From Incurvaria masculella (taxonomy: Eukaryota; Arthropoda; Insecta; Lepidoptera; Incurvariidae): a DNA stretch of 64,000 bases. A model generated the notes under the pieces. That model did no database searches, had not been told where the DNA came from, and saw only the letters and a list, made by a program, of their open reading frames with translations. Location: assembly GCA_946894095.1 (NCBI GenBank), contig OX335641.1:16386501-16450500 (forward strand), read 5' to 3'. The translations under genes were made by a program, and so were the position numbers. Positions 8,912 through 18,800 of this stretch are shown here, in pieces (position 1 is the stretch's first letter; every line of letters starts with the position of its first letter).

Positions 8912-10253
8912 CGGTTATATGTTTTTTTGTAGTGTCTCTTATTGGTTTCAATTTTGATTTTTCTGTTCTGTTCTTATTGATAACACAATCATTTTTAAAT
9001 TGCAGCTGCAACATTTTTCTGCATAAGTTTCCTCCAAGGTTTTTTGAAAATCCTTTAAAAGGTATGTTGTATTTGTAATTCATATCCAAGTATTGTGTAT
9101 TTGGAAACTGAGAGCATATACTAAATATATTTTTGTTAAGTATGGTTTCCCCAAGATACCTATTTCGTGGCACCTCACTTACTATAACATTTGTGTGCCT
9201 TAGTTTATCTAAATAATAATACAGGTTTGATACAAAGTCCATAGGTTTGTGATCATTTGTGCCGGCTATGATGATAACATAATCGGTTTGTGAGAAGCTT
9301 TTACACATAGACTCCGCAGAGGTGAGTATCTGTCCCAGTGTTGCACCTGGCTTAAAGATTGAGACTATTTGATATTTAGAGCCAATTAACGTTTGCAGTG
9401 AGTGTTGAAGTCCTCGGCCTTGGTTGTCTGCGAATATGATTACGCGTTTTATTTTTTCGACTCTATTGTTGGTTGTAGGTTTCCCTTCGTTCTTAGGGGT
9501 GGTCGTACGCAGTGGGAGGGTGGGGGGAGAATGTATGGCTTCTTCCGCTGTGGAGATTTCTGCTTGTTTGTATACCGTATGTTGTTGTATTTTTGTTGTC
9601 GTGTCTTTTACGAGAGGTGGTATTATTTTACTTTTTTTGTGATCTGAATACTCCAGCTGTGACTTATCAGATGTGTTGTTAGATGATTCATAAGTTGACT
9701 CTTGATCGCAATCTTGTGATTGGTGAATGTGGGCTGTCTTCCTCTTTGATGTTTTACTCCTTTTCTTTTTGTGATGTAGATTTAGTGTTGTATTTACGGC
9801 AGCATTTTTCATTTCACGGATTGCCCGACGTTTTGGTGATAATGTGTCTCTTCTTGTAGAAGAATTTCTGCTTCTGTTTATTGTTAGCGATTGGACATGA
9901 AGTTTTTTGTAATTTTCTGCATTGATTTTTGATTGGCTTAACTGTTTTTTTAGGTCGATATTTTCCAACATTATATTTTCGATTTCGTTCTCCGCTAGTT
10001 CTAGTCTCTGCTTCAATGTTTCTATTTGTTGATTTAGTTCAAGAAACTGTGTTGTTTCTGTGAATAATGAAAGATTGGGAAGGCTCTGGCTTTTTGATTG
10101 GTTGGGGATATTTTCATTCTGGGAGCTCACTCCGGATTGATCCAAGGTTTCGTCAGAGATGGAGGTCATTTTCGATCCCTCTAGGAGTGTGCTGTTACAT
10201 ATTTTATTGTTTTGTGGCTGTTCTCTTTCAGCTCTTCTCCACCTCGTTAGCAT
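8874..10253 (-). CDS. LINE ORF1: coiled-coil plus esterase-like (SGNH-type) protein
   Basis: This 459-residue protein has a polar N-terminus, a predicted coiled coil at about residues 70-120 (heptad-like Leu/Ile pattern), and a basic Ser/Arg/Lys linker (125-175). From about 268 on is a domain resembling the esterase domain of CR1-type ORF1 proteins: VIIFADNQGRG (271-281), then IIIAGTND (327-334). GTND matches block III of SGNH hydrolases. Block I, normally GDS, reads ADN, so the nucleophilic Ser appears replaced by Asn and hydrolase activity is doubtful. The likely role is RNA binding or RNP assembly. The start at 10253 is the first Met in an open frame; a later Met at residue 29 is possible. 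Confidence 0.8.
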   Translation of the reverse strand: MLTRWRRAEREQPQNNKICNSTLLEGSKMTSISDETLDQSGVSSQNENIPNQSKSQSLPNLSLFTETTQFLELNQQIETLKQRLELAENEIENIMLENIDLKKQLSQSKINAENYKKLHVQSLTINRSRNSSTRRDTLSPKRRAIREMKNAAVNTTLNLHHKKKRSKTSKRKTAHIHQSQDCDQESTYESSNNTSDKSQLEYSDHKKSKIIPPLVKDTTTKIQQHTVYKQAEISTAEEAIHSPPTLPLRTTTPKNEGKPTTNNRVEKIKRVIIFADNQGRGLQHSLQTLIGSKYQIVSIFKPGATLGQILTSAESMCKSFSQTDYVIIIAGTNDHKPMDFVSNLYYYLDKLRHTNVIVSEVPRNRYLGETILNKNIFSICSQFPNTQYLDMNYKYNIPFKGFSKNLGGNLCRKMLQLQFKNDCVINKNRTEKSKLKPIRDTTKKHITVETQTEVDFFRD

Positions 10254-10299
10254 TTTTGTAACTTGAAATTTTCAGAAATTGAATATAAAAAATAAAAAA

Positions 10300-10650
10300 T
10301 AAACTTGTTAAGAATCGAACTTGAACCACTCGTGTTATAATCAGCACGCTGCAATTGGGGCTATCTAACACGTCGTCATCGTCGTGAAAATACTATAGAA
10401 GTTTATAGATACACTCTTGATTGGCTTGTGTGTATACATATGCCGGTATTCTTCATAGTAAAGTTCCTTCACTAGGTGTGTTGAATGTTTGTTATTGAGG
10501 ATAATATATTTATATAATATTTAATTGCACGTATTGTTCATGTGAATTCTAAAATAAAATATTGATAAAAGGTATAGAAAAAAATAATTGTAAGATTCGA
10601 ACCCAGATCACTTATCCCTGTGATCTGTGGCTCATAGATGGCGCTAGGTT
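10300..10650 (-). repeat. Two tRNA-like segments upstream of LINE ORF1
   Basis: Read on the minus strand, about 10368-10305 and 10650-10585 each end in a B-box-like motif (gttcaagttcgattctta; ctgggttcgaatcttaca) with tRNA-like arms before it. Spacing is about 280 bp. They could be LINE 5' UTR modules with internal pol III promoters or older SINE heads. The tRNA folds are imperfect, so I do not call tRNA genes. Confidence 0.35.
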
Positions 10651-10659
10651 TAATGTGTT

Positions 10660-11520
10660 GTCGTTGATAATGTTGGTCGGTGCATACTACTCGATACGAG
10701 ATGGCGCTGTCAGTCCAATAACTGCGTGGGTATTGTAGATTGTGATGTTTTTTTATATAACTTAATAAAATATAAGTTAATCGATTGGTAATTGTTCCTT
10801 AAATAGCACTAACCTTTTAGATTACTTCAATTTCACAATCGCACTATTTTTCAAGTTATCACAGACGTTTTAATGTTCATGTTATAAAGTTCGTTTTAGG
10901 TATATTTAGTATGTTTATTATTATTGATAACACTCGTACTTCTTTTAAACGCTGTTTTCTGTATGAAATGAATGGTTATTTGCACTAATTTGTGGTCTGA
11001 ATATTGATAATAACACTTTCTCTTTGGAGCAAAATTATTTACTTGTGTGACAGAGTGGCGCCATCTGTACCCAACCGGGCAGTGGGGGACGGGGCACGAT
11101 ACACGTGCAAAACAAACCCGACCGTAGGGTGCTATTAGATTTATGTCGTCGATGGTACATGCATGCGCTCAAGCGCGCGGAATACGGACAGTCACAGTTA
11201 CTTCACGCTTAGCCACGGCACACGGTGCAGGCCTATGTTTAAGGGTGTGATAACACCTGATTGCATTCAGTTCAGTTTGATGTTACAGCTATATTTGAAA
11301 CCTATAACGGTAAATATCTGGCGCTCATATTCTGTGTTCATACTTTTTTTATGAAAGTTTATGAATATTTTTCTAATTTGAGAACATAAAGCACCAGAGA
11401 CTTACAGTTTTATGTTTAAATTATAGTTAGACCATCAATCTACGTATTTATTTTTTTTATTACCAAAATGCGTTGTGGTAATTCCGGTCCTTATCAAAAA
11501 GAACGCAATGGGCTCCTATC
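10660..11520. other. Intergenic, no gene seen
   Basis: This may include the 5' end of the LINE. There is no ORF of coding character. It is AT-rich with a short GC-richer patch at 11050-11180. Confidence 0.45.
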
Positions 11521-11524
11521 ATGA

Positions 11525-12265
11525 ACGGCCCGCTCCCCATACAAACGTAGTTTACTAATCATTTGGAAACCACTATTCCAATTAAATTGATATTTAATAT
11601 CTAAAATCAGGTAACAAATATCTGTGTCTGCAAGCTTTTATTTTTTTGAAAAATCCAAACCGAATGAAATTAAAGCAAACATAAAATCTTTATACGAATT
11701 TTGTTTTCTCTGTGGTTTAACCCAGAATACATTTACCGAAAAAACAAAGACATGCAGACACAGATATTTGTAGCCTAATATTAGATACCAAATATCAAGT
11801 AATAAGTTGGAACAGTGGCCTCAGTGGCCCAGTGGCGCGACACTTCGGCGATCGCTCTCCGAAGTTAAGCAACGCTGGGTCCGGTCTGGTCTTGGATGGG
11901 TGACCATTAGACCGTTGAGAGAGGCTGGCCGTGGTTCGGATTCCACGTTAAACTGTAGGTCCCCTTCCTTACTTACTAGGTGGTAGGGTTAATCCCGCCC
12001 GGGTTGGTACCATCGCATTGAATGAACGATGGTCGAAGCGGCAATGAAAATTGTCCGTGTTTTCCATCCAGTTCAATGTAGCCGAGCAATATAAGGAAGG
12101 TCCTGGCATGGCACCTAGTTCCCATGTGGTGTGTTGGGCTAATACCATGACAGAAGGTGTGGTATTAGCCATCATGTCCAGTCACATAAAAAAAAAAAGT
12201 GGTTTTAAAATTATTAGTAAACTACGTTTGTATGGGAGGCGAAATTTTCTGATGCTTACGGGCCG
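11525..12265 (+). mobile_element. MITE C with a nested 5S-headed SINE
   Basis: Ends carry the inverted motif 'ccatacaaacgtagtttact' (left about 11558) and its complement (right about 12213-12232). The interior is itself foldback ('cagacacagatatttg' against 'aaatatctgtgtctgc'). It matches 47697-48072 and 55544-55919. The SINE at 11819-12198 interrupts it near its right end. Confidence 0.75.
11819..12198 (+). mobile_element. SINE with a 5S rRNA-derived head
   Basis: The head at 11850-11905 resembles the internal pol III promoter of 5S rRNA. There is 'gaagttaagcaacgctgg' (11861-11878, A-box region) and 'cttggatgggtgacc' (11891-11905, C-box region). The body and tail are the same as in the tRNA-headed SINE copies, ending in an A tract. 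It is flanked by AGTGG (11814-11818 and 12198-12202), a plausible short target duplication. Comparison with the empty site in the 47.7-kb MITE C copy confirms it as an insertion. Confidence 0.85.
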
Positions 12266-12307
12266 ATCTCTCAATATCCGATACTCAATATCTCCGTAAT
12301 TAATGTT

Positions 12308-12664
12308 CAGAGCCGGTAGTCTCAGTTGTCACCTAAATTGGCGTTGCGGCAAACCGATCGACTGGCGTTTTCAAATGTATGTAAAAATTGAAGAGCGCGC
12401 GCAGCGGGCGTTAAGCGAACTAACATTTGCGAGTCCGAGCTTGATTTGACAGCTTACTCAACGTTGCCGTAAATACGTCGACGTTGCGGTTTACGTCCAC
12501 TCCGCGTTTTCATACAAATCGAAAGTCCGCGTTTGACTTTGACAGCTTGAAGAAGTAATACCACAGAATATCTAGTAAAAACTTGTATGGAGTTTGGAGA
12601 AAACGCCAGTCGATCGGTTTGCCGTAAACGCCAATTTAGGTGAGAACTCAGACTGACCACTCTG
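12308..12664 (+). mobile_element. MITE B, 357 bp, long terminal inverted repeats
   Basis: The left end 'cagagccggtagtctcag' pairs with the right end (complement 'cagagtggtcagtctgag'). Inverted similarity continues through 'cggcaaaccgatcgactggc' for about 60-80 bp. Full copies also lie at 48959-49314 and 56810-57165, with fragments at 26549-26731 and about 45087-45240. Confidence 0.8.
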
Positions 12665-12914
12665 ATTTCAAAGATAAAAAAAAATACTTTTAGCATGTCA
12701 TAAAAAACAATGTGATAGTCTAAAAAATTTGGTATTGTTTTACTGATCCTCATTGCAATTCTATCCTAACTTTTAAGACTAAAGTAGGTTTTTTTTTACT
12801 GCAATGTAATAAAATTAATGATTTGTTATTAATTTAATGAAACAAAATATTAAAGAAAAATGATATTTTATTAATAATACTTTACAGGTGTATTGTTGAA
12901 GTATTAAGTTATTC

Positions 12915-13556
12915 GGGGGAACGGCATAACGTATAATATGCAGATCGTATAATGTCATATTTTAACAAAATTTTAAAACCATGCACAACGTATAATCGGC
13001 AGATCGTATAATCTTATACGTAGTGCATGAAGAAGTCCAAAAAATTAAATTACTTATTTCTCCATGCATAACGTATAATAGTCACAACGTATAATGTTAT
13101 GATCTTTATTTAACAAAAAAAGAAAACCATGCATATCATATAATCCTAAAATATTTCATACGATAAGCGCCCTTATCGATATAAGATTAAAGATTATACT
13201 CGCACGCGACTTTTCGACCGTCTCAATTAGCGTTGTAGCAAATTGTTACTCTTCAACAGATATCGATTCGTAGCAATTTCAGCCTTAAATGTATCGTTGT
13301 TAGGGCGCTTTATGCAGTGCTTCTTGGCATATTATACGTTCTGCATGGTTTTCTTTTTTTGTGAATTCATGTTAGGAATATTATACGTTGTGACTATTAT
13401 ACGTTCTGCATGATGCAAAGAGTTTATTTTATTTTTAAACTCATGCACAACGTATAACATTATACGTTGTGACTATTATACGATATGCATGGTTTTAATT
13501 TTTTGGAAAAAAATAAGATTATACGTTGTGAATATTATACGTAGTGAATACGACTC
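12915..13556. mobile_element. Palindromic element with mirrored CGTATAA arrays
   Basis: I count about 15 copies of CGTATAA or its complement. Left of a central 180-bp spacer they are mostly in CGTATAA orientation; right of it they are mostly TTATACG. They are linked by short 'tgcatg' and 'caacg' blocks. AGTTATTC occurs at both 12907-12914 and 13557-13564, a candidate 8-bp target duplication, the length typical of hAT elements. No ORF lies inside. Terminal repeats proper are weak. Confidence 0.55.
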
Positions 13557-13564
13557 AGTTATTC

Positions 13565-14834
13565 TACACTATAACGAATCATTCCAGCGTTTGGATTTTG
13601 AACACTTCCTAGGGCCACTCTTTACATATCTATGATACTAATATATTCTTATTATTGCTTTATTGTAAATGCATTTATTGATGCGAAATTCATATCTTAA
13701 TTATAAATTAGTAAACAAAGTATTGCTGATGGGTATACACTATTTTTTTGTTACAAGATTTGCTAGTGATTTATAAGCTATGAATCTAATTTACGACAAC
13801 CTATTCTGGAAACATCTGAGTGTGAGCCAAAATTATAAACGTAAAGCGATCCTTACCCGTACATATATTTTTTTACGTGGGTATAATTTCAAATGAAAAA
13901 ACCTGCACAGCCAGCTTTAAGAAAAATCCGTAGCGTCACTGCTTCTAACTCTCACCTGCCGTCACCCCATCCGAGTGTTACAATAAGCATTTAGTATGCT
14001 ACGCGTGTATCTACCCCCTCTCCTCCCGCTTCCTACCCGTAGTTTTCCCTTTCACCGCTAGTGTATTCGTTAGAGGGGAGACTGCTGAGGCACTCGCACT
14101 TAACCATCCCATTCAAGCGATTATATCCATATTCATTCAGCCCATACTTTGCCTGTTTCATATAAAATACACATTTAAAGTACAATCTTAAATGGAACCT
14201 TCTCCTTTTTGAATTGGAAAAAATTATGATCAAAATAAAAGCAAATAGATCAAATATTGTTTTATAAGTAGGTTGAAACAAAACTAAAGTTTATATGTGC
14301 AAACTGAATTTCCTTGTCTCTAAAATATGAACCTATGCAAGGTATAGATAGGGCAAGTTCATTGGTTGATATTGCTATTTATTTCGTTTAAATAACAAGG
14401 TGTTTACGATTGTACATCGTCTCCTTACAGTAAAGATGTACATTTATTATTGCTAGGAAATTAACACACGACTTTGACATGTAAAGATCACAATATAAAA
14501 TCTCTCAATAGGAAAAGACAACTATAAAAATATTTTTAGGCGCACCAAGATCAGGTATCAAGTGGAGTAGGGTCTCTATTCATCTATACCTACGTACTAC
14601 AGCTGTTTCGTCCATATAAATATGTATTTACAAAGTATTCAATCAAATAATATTGTTAGAAATATACTAACATGACATGGAGTCGTACATTTCTTGCAAA
14701 TAGTACATAATATGTTATATTGTAGAATAATCATAATTTTGTTTATCTACCAGTCCCCATTTGATGTAAATAATTGCAGAACCATCTTAACAGTAGCATA
14801 TGTCAAGAAAATCCACAAAAAAGTATCTTTATAG
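13565..14834. other. Intergenic / 3' flank of GABA-B-R2
   Basis: There are no exons or recognised repeats. The sequence is AT-rich. The portion above about 14440 may belong to a long receptor 3' UTR, since a second minus-strand AATAAA lies at 14443-14448. Confidence 0.45.
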
Positions 14835-14840
14835 TTTATT
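14835..14840 (-). terminator. Candidate poly(A) signal of GABA-B-R2
   Basis: AATAAA on the minus strand (tttatt on plus), about 130 nt after the receptor stop codon. A further AATAAA at 14443-14448 could define a longer UTR. Confidence 0.45.
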
Positions 14841-14968
14841 GTTGGACTGCCATGAAAGTTGAAAATTTTCCAAAACACTCATAGGCCATAGGCAAATTTT
14901 TTAACCTTTTATAATATCCAAGTAAAAGTATTTGGTCTCAATTGTTATTATATTGCTACAATAGCCCC

Positions 14969-15862
14969 CTACGTATCAATTCGGGGCCCACCGGAAGTCG
15001 CGTCTTCGGCTGACGTCCACCGACTTTCCAACGCTTCCTTGCCTCCGGCGCTCTCGCCAAAGGTCTGGTGGCTGTACCGCCTGGTGTGTTCCAAGTTGTC
15101 GACGGATATGCAGAACACGTCCGCGCTCGTCTTGCGGCGGTCGTCGAGCGTGGTTAGGCTGCTCGCAGCGGGCGCGATGCGGTGTGGGAACCGCGGCGAG
15201 CCCCGGATCCGCTCGCATGAGCTCGGCGCCGCCACCGACGCCCGGTGCGTCTGAGGCAGCACAAAGTTCACTCGAGTGGACGACTCGGCGATGTACTTCT
15301 GCGTTCTCTTCTTGCCGTCGATCCGGTCGCTCGACGGGCCCGGCTCATCGACGACGCGAATGATCGGGCCACTTTTCGCGAACGACTCCCGACGGAGGTC
15401 GAAGTCCGGGACGGGAACGTTGAGGGTGTTGCACGAGACGACCATGGGGTTTTTGTTTGAGCCGGGGACCAGGTTGGCTATCATGCCGACGTGCATTTTT
15501 AAAGCGGCTGCGATGCCCTGTCCGGAGGGGTCCGCGATGGACATCGTCGAAGACTTGCGGCTCGGCGTTTTCGCGGTGAATATGTTCCTCAAGCGGCTGA
15601 GAAGGCCGGTGTTTTCTCGTCGGTTGACGCAGAGGTTGTAGAGGTCGATGGCGGGCTGCGAGCGTCGCTGGTCGAGCTTGGGCTGCGAGGAGAAGCTGAT
15701 GCGGGTGCGCGGGAGGTGCGCGGCGGAGGGCCAGGAGGCGCGCGGGATGACAGGCGGCAGCACGGACAGCAGCAGCAGCGGCAGCCCGCCCGTGATGCTG
15801 GGCGTGCGCCGCTCGGGCAGAGACATCTTGCGACTTTCCCCCGCCTCCTCCACGCTCTCCAT
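14969..15862 (-). CDS. GABA-B-R2 exon 16: cytoplasmic tail and stop
   Basis: Residues 1065-1361. Conserved insect R2 blocks are LLLSVLPPVIPRASWPSA, a Lys/Ser-rich region (AKTPSRKSSTMSIADPSG), and RIRGSPRFPHRI. It ends ATSGGPRIDT and stop. The rest is low-complexity, Ser/Arg-rich and likely disordered, with many potential phosphosites. The acceptor is gccctcgcag. Confidence 0.94.
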   Translation of the reverse strand: MESVEEAGESRKMSLPERRTPSITGGLPLLLLSVLPPVIPRASWPSAAHLPRTRISFSSQPKLDQRRSQPAIDLYNLCVNRRENTGLLSRLRNIFTAKTPSRKSSTMSIADPSGQGIAAALKMHVGMIANLVPGSNKNPMVVSCNTLNVPVPDFDLRRESFAKSGPIIRVVDEPGPSSDRIDGKKRTQKYIAESSTRVNFVLPQTHRASVAAPSSCERIRGSPRFPHRIAPAASSLTTLDDRRKTSADVFCISVDNLEHTRRYSHQTFGESAGGKEALESRWTSAEDATSGGPRIDT

Positions 15863-18800
15863 CTGCGAGGGCGGTAACCGTCATATTAAGAAAATAACAA
15901 ATACATTACTTGTTACCAATAGCCCAGTAAGTATCACAGTGCAACGAAATATAGCTGAATCTCAGTAGCATAATTTTTTATACATATTTATAAAGCAGTT
16001 CTTTTTACAGGGCTCTTTCTTTAATTAACGTGTCTTTGCTTCACAATCGATTCTATTATCATGATATGTATTATCTCATTCGTTGAAAAAAACAACGTAC
16101 TTGCTTTGCACGAAAAAGTATATACATATACTTAAGCATAAACTTCATTTCTCTAAACAAAACTAGATGGCGCTGCCTCCATTCGTCAGATCAAAATCTT
16201 TGGACATGAGCCAAATCGGTCAAGGGGTTACCGAGATAGGTAAGAGGGGGTCGAAAAAACTAGATGTCGTATCCATCCTACATCGTGCTATCATCTTGAG
16301 AAGATTGTTGGATGAGTTTAATATTAGTTTCACTAAACAAAACTAGATAGCGCTGCCTCCATTCATCAGACCAAATCTTAATTTTAGGCTGTAATTCCTC
16401 TAAAGGTTAATATTAAAGTTATAATTTTCTTTGAAACTAAAACGTTTGTGTCGCTATAAAGTTAATACTACTTATACAGGACCATATTATTCCATATCAA
16501 ATATACCTTTTCATTAGGTTTCACCTATTATTTCTTGTAACATTCGGCGAGTTCGCAGTTCTGCGCGAACTACTAGTTTATGCACGTCTTTTTAACCGAC
16601 TACAAAAAAAAGGAGAAGCTTCTCAATTTGTCTGAATCTTTTTTTTTTACTACATACTTTAAGTTTTACTTTCTTTTATGTGCAACTACACTGAGTATTT
16701 TTTTAACATTGCTGGACATGGATGGCTACCTACTGTAATGATATGAGCCCGCTTGGTTTCCAGCAGTACTTTTTCAAAACGTAACATCTGTTCGAATACG
16801 TTCCAATACCTACATACTTCCACAGTACACTTTATTAGTTTTTACAAAAAATGCCAAACTTACCTTCTTGTGCATGGCTACAGACAGTGTGGAGCTGCTA
16901 CTGGACTCTGTATTAGTCTCGAGGAGTAGTTTCTCAAGGCGGCAAATCTCCTTGTCCAGCGCCGCCATCTCGCGCCGGTAAACCTTGTTCTGGATTTCCG
17001 TTCGAAAGTGCAGCTCCTGGGTCTCATCTGTCACGAAGCGTCGAGTGTTGCACTCGAGCTTGAGACCCATACTCTGTATGATTGGGTCGTCTTCGCCTGC
17101 AATTTTTAATCGTGTGTTTGTGTATGGTCTTACTCTAAGATCTTTTTTGCAAGTTTTTTGTTGCGGGGTGTTTACTGCATGTGACATTAGAATATTAACA
17201 TCATCAAACATAAATGCAGATGCAGTTTAGGAAAAGTACTTAATTCAATTGTTATATAATGTTTCTTCATCGCGTGGATGTAAGGAAAACAGTCACTGAA
17301 GGATTCACGGGCTGAACCAAACTTTTCCGCCAGTATTAAAAACATATTTCAACTTATCTAAATTTATCTTTATCTTTATTTCAGTCAATTATTGCAATTA
17401 TATAGGTTGTCTTCTTAAAGCGTGATGAAATGAACATGATCAAAGCTGTATCTCCATCGAAACCTAGAAAACATTTTAAAGTTCCTCTACATTTTGATGT
17501 TAGAAATTTGAAAGTTACTAAGGAAAGAAAGTATTAGAACGAAAGTTGTTCAGCTTGAAATACATTTAGTATCACTTCTGTATTTGATCACGCTTTTATC
17601 AGCAATATTATTTTATGTCGAAATCTCTAATATTGTCTCATGAAGTCTTAGGTTCAGTCCCCACCCCACCCCATGCACCACTTTCCCTTTCTAAGTTGGA
17701 TAAGTGCATTTTGTCACGAATGGATGGAAATAATGATTGAGAATGAAAAATTGTACATGTTTTCCAGTTCAATGTAACAGTGCTCATATAGGGAATTTCC
17801 AGGCATGGGATTTCATTCCTACAGGAATGGGGTGTGTCGGGCTAATATCATGTCTATAGTTGTGGTATTAGCCAGTTACACAAAAAAAGGTGGTAGATTT
17901 AATCACCATATAGAACGAAACATGGTCAAAGCGGCAATAAAAATTCTCCGTGTTTTCCATCCCAGTTCAGTCCAAGTCCTGGTATGCCATCTATTTCCCG
18001 TGTGGTGTGTTGGCCTAATACCCTGATAGTAGTTGTGAGAGTTAGCCATTCCAGTCCAGTTTCATAAAAAAATCTAAGCACGACAGCCTCAAGCCAAAAC
18101 GAGACTCACTCTTGTCCATAATCGATATAATCTTGGGCAGGAACAAGAGACACAGCGTCGCCGTGGTGGATACGAGGATGAGACTGGTGATTGTGACATA
18201 GGCGAGCGTGGCGCGCTCCGAGATGATGGTGCCCAGCACCACGACGCTGGCGCTGGTGATCACGACTGAGTAGACGCTGATGCCGATGTACTTGGAGTCG
18301 TTGAGGGCGGATATCTTCACGTTGCGCGTCTCCCACGCCATGTACACGCCGACTAGGAGGAGAAGCCCCTTGTAGGCGTAGAGCGCGCACAGCCAGCCGG
18401 TCGTATTCCGTGACTTGCAGACTTCTAGCTATATAAGCATAAAAGCGAGAACGATTATGAACATTCTCTTTTTTTGGTGACACTTTGACAATAGCTGTTT
18501 AAGTCGACCTAGGACTGGCTCTAGCGTCTTATGCCAAATACGATTTTGGTGACGACGGCAATATTAGGCATTACGCTATTAGGGCAATAACAAAGCAAGC
18601 ACAAAAGTCTATGTTCTAGTATTTAGGTATAAGATGATGTAAAATATGGCAACTCAACCAGCCAAAGTCAGCATTAGTCGAAGTGAAACCCACATATGAG
18701 AGTTTAGAGAGGTACTTTTGCCTAATTAGAGTAAAGCAGGTGAGATTGGAACACCTGGGGTTGGTAGACGACGCCGCGGTCCGTAGCACTGATCTCAACT

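Larger units (their letters stand above)
5621..10253 (-). mobile_element. Intact two-ORF non-LTR retrotransposon (LINE)
   Basis: On the minus strand, ORF1 (10253-8874) and ORF2 (8911-5897) are followed by a short 3' UTR and a terminal microsatellite tail of GATTTT-type units (5621-5642, read as atcaaa on the plus strand). Both ORFs lack stops or frameshifts, so the copy looks young. An APE-type endonuclease, an RT without RNase H, an esterase-like ORF1 and a simple-repeat tail instead of poly(A) fit the CR1/Daphne/Kiri side of the Jockey-CR1 superfamily. The exact clade is not resolvable by eye. The 5' end is uncertain and probably extends past 10253; I found no target-site duplication. Confidence 0.85.

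Noticed and set aside
10305..10368. A functional tRNA gene
   Set aside because: The acceptor stem and part of the D arm do not pair properly.
11850..11905. A 5S rRNA gene
   Set aside because: Only the promoter-like middle part resembles 5S rRNA, and it is fused to a SINE body with an A tail, so it is a retroposon head.
15245..15968. Plus-strand and alternative-frame ORFs over the receptor tail exon
   Set aside because: Shadows of the GC-rich exon 16, which has the conserved minus-strand frame.
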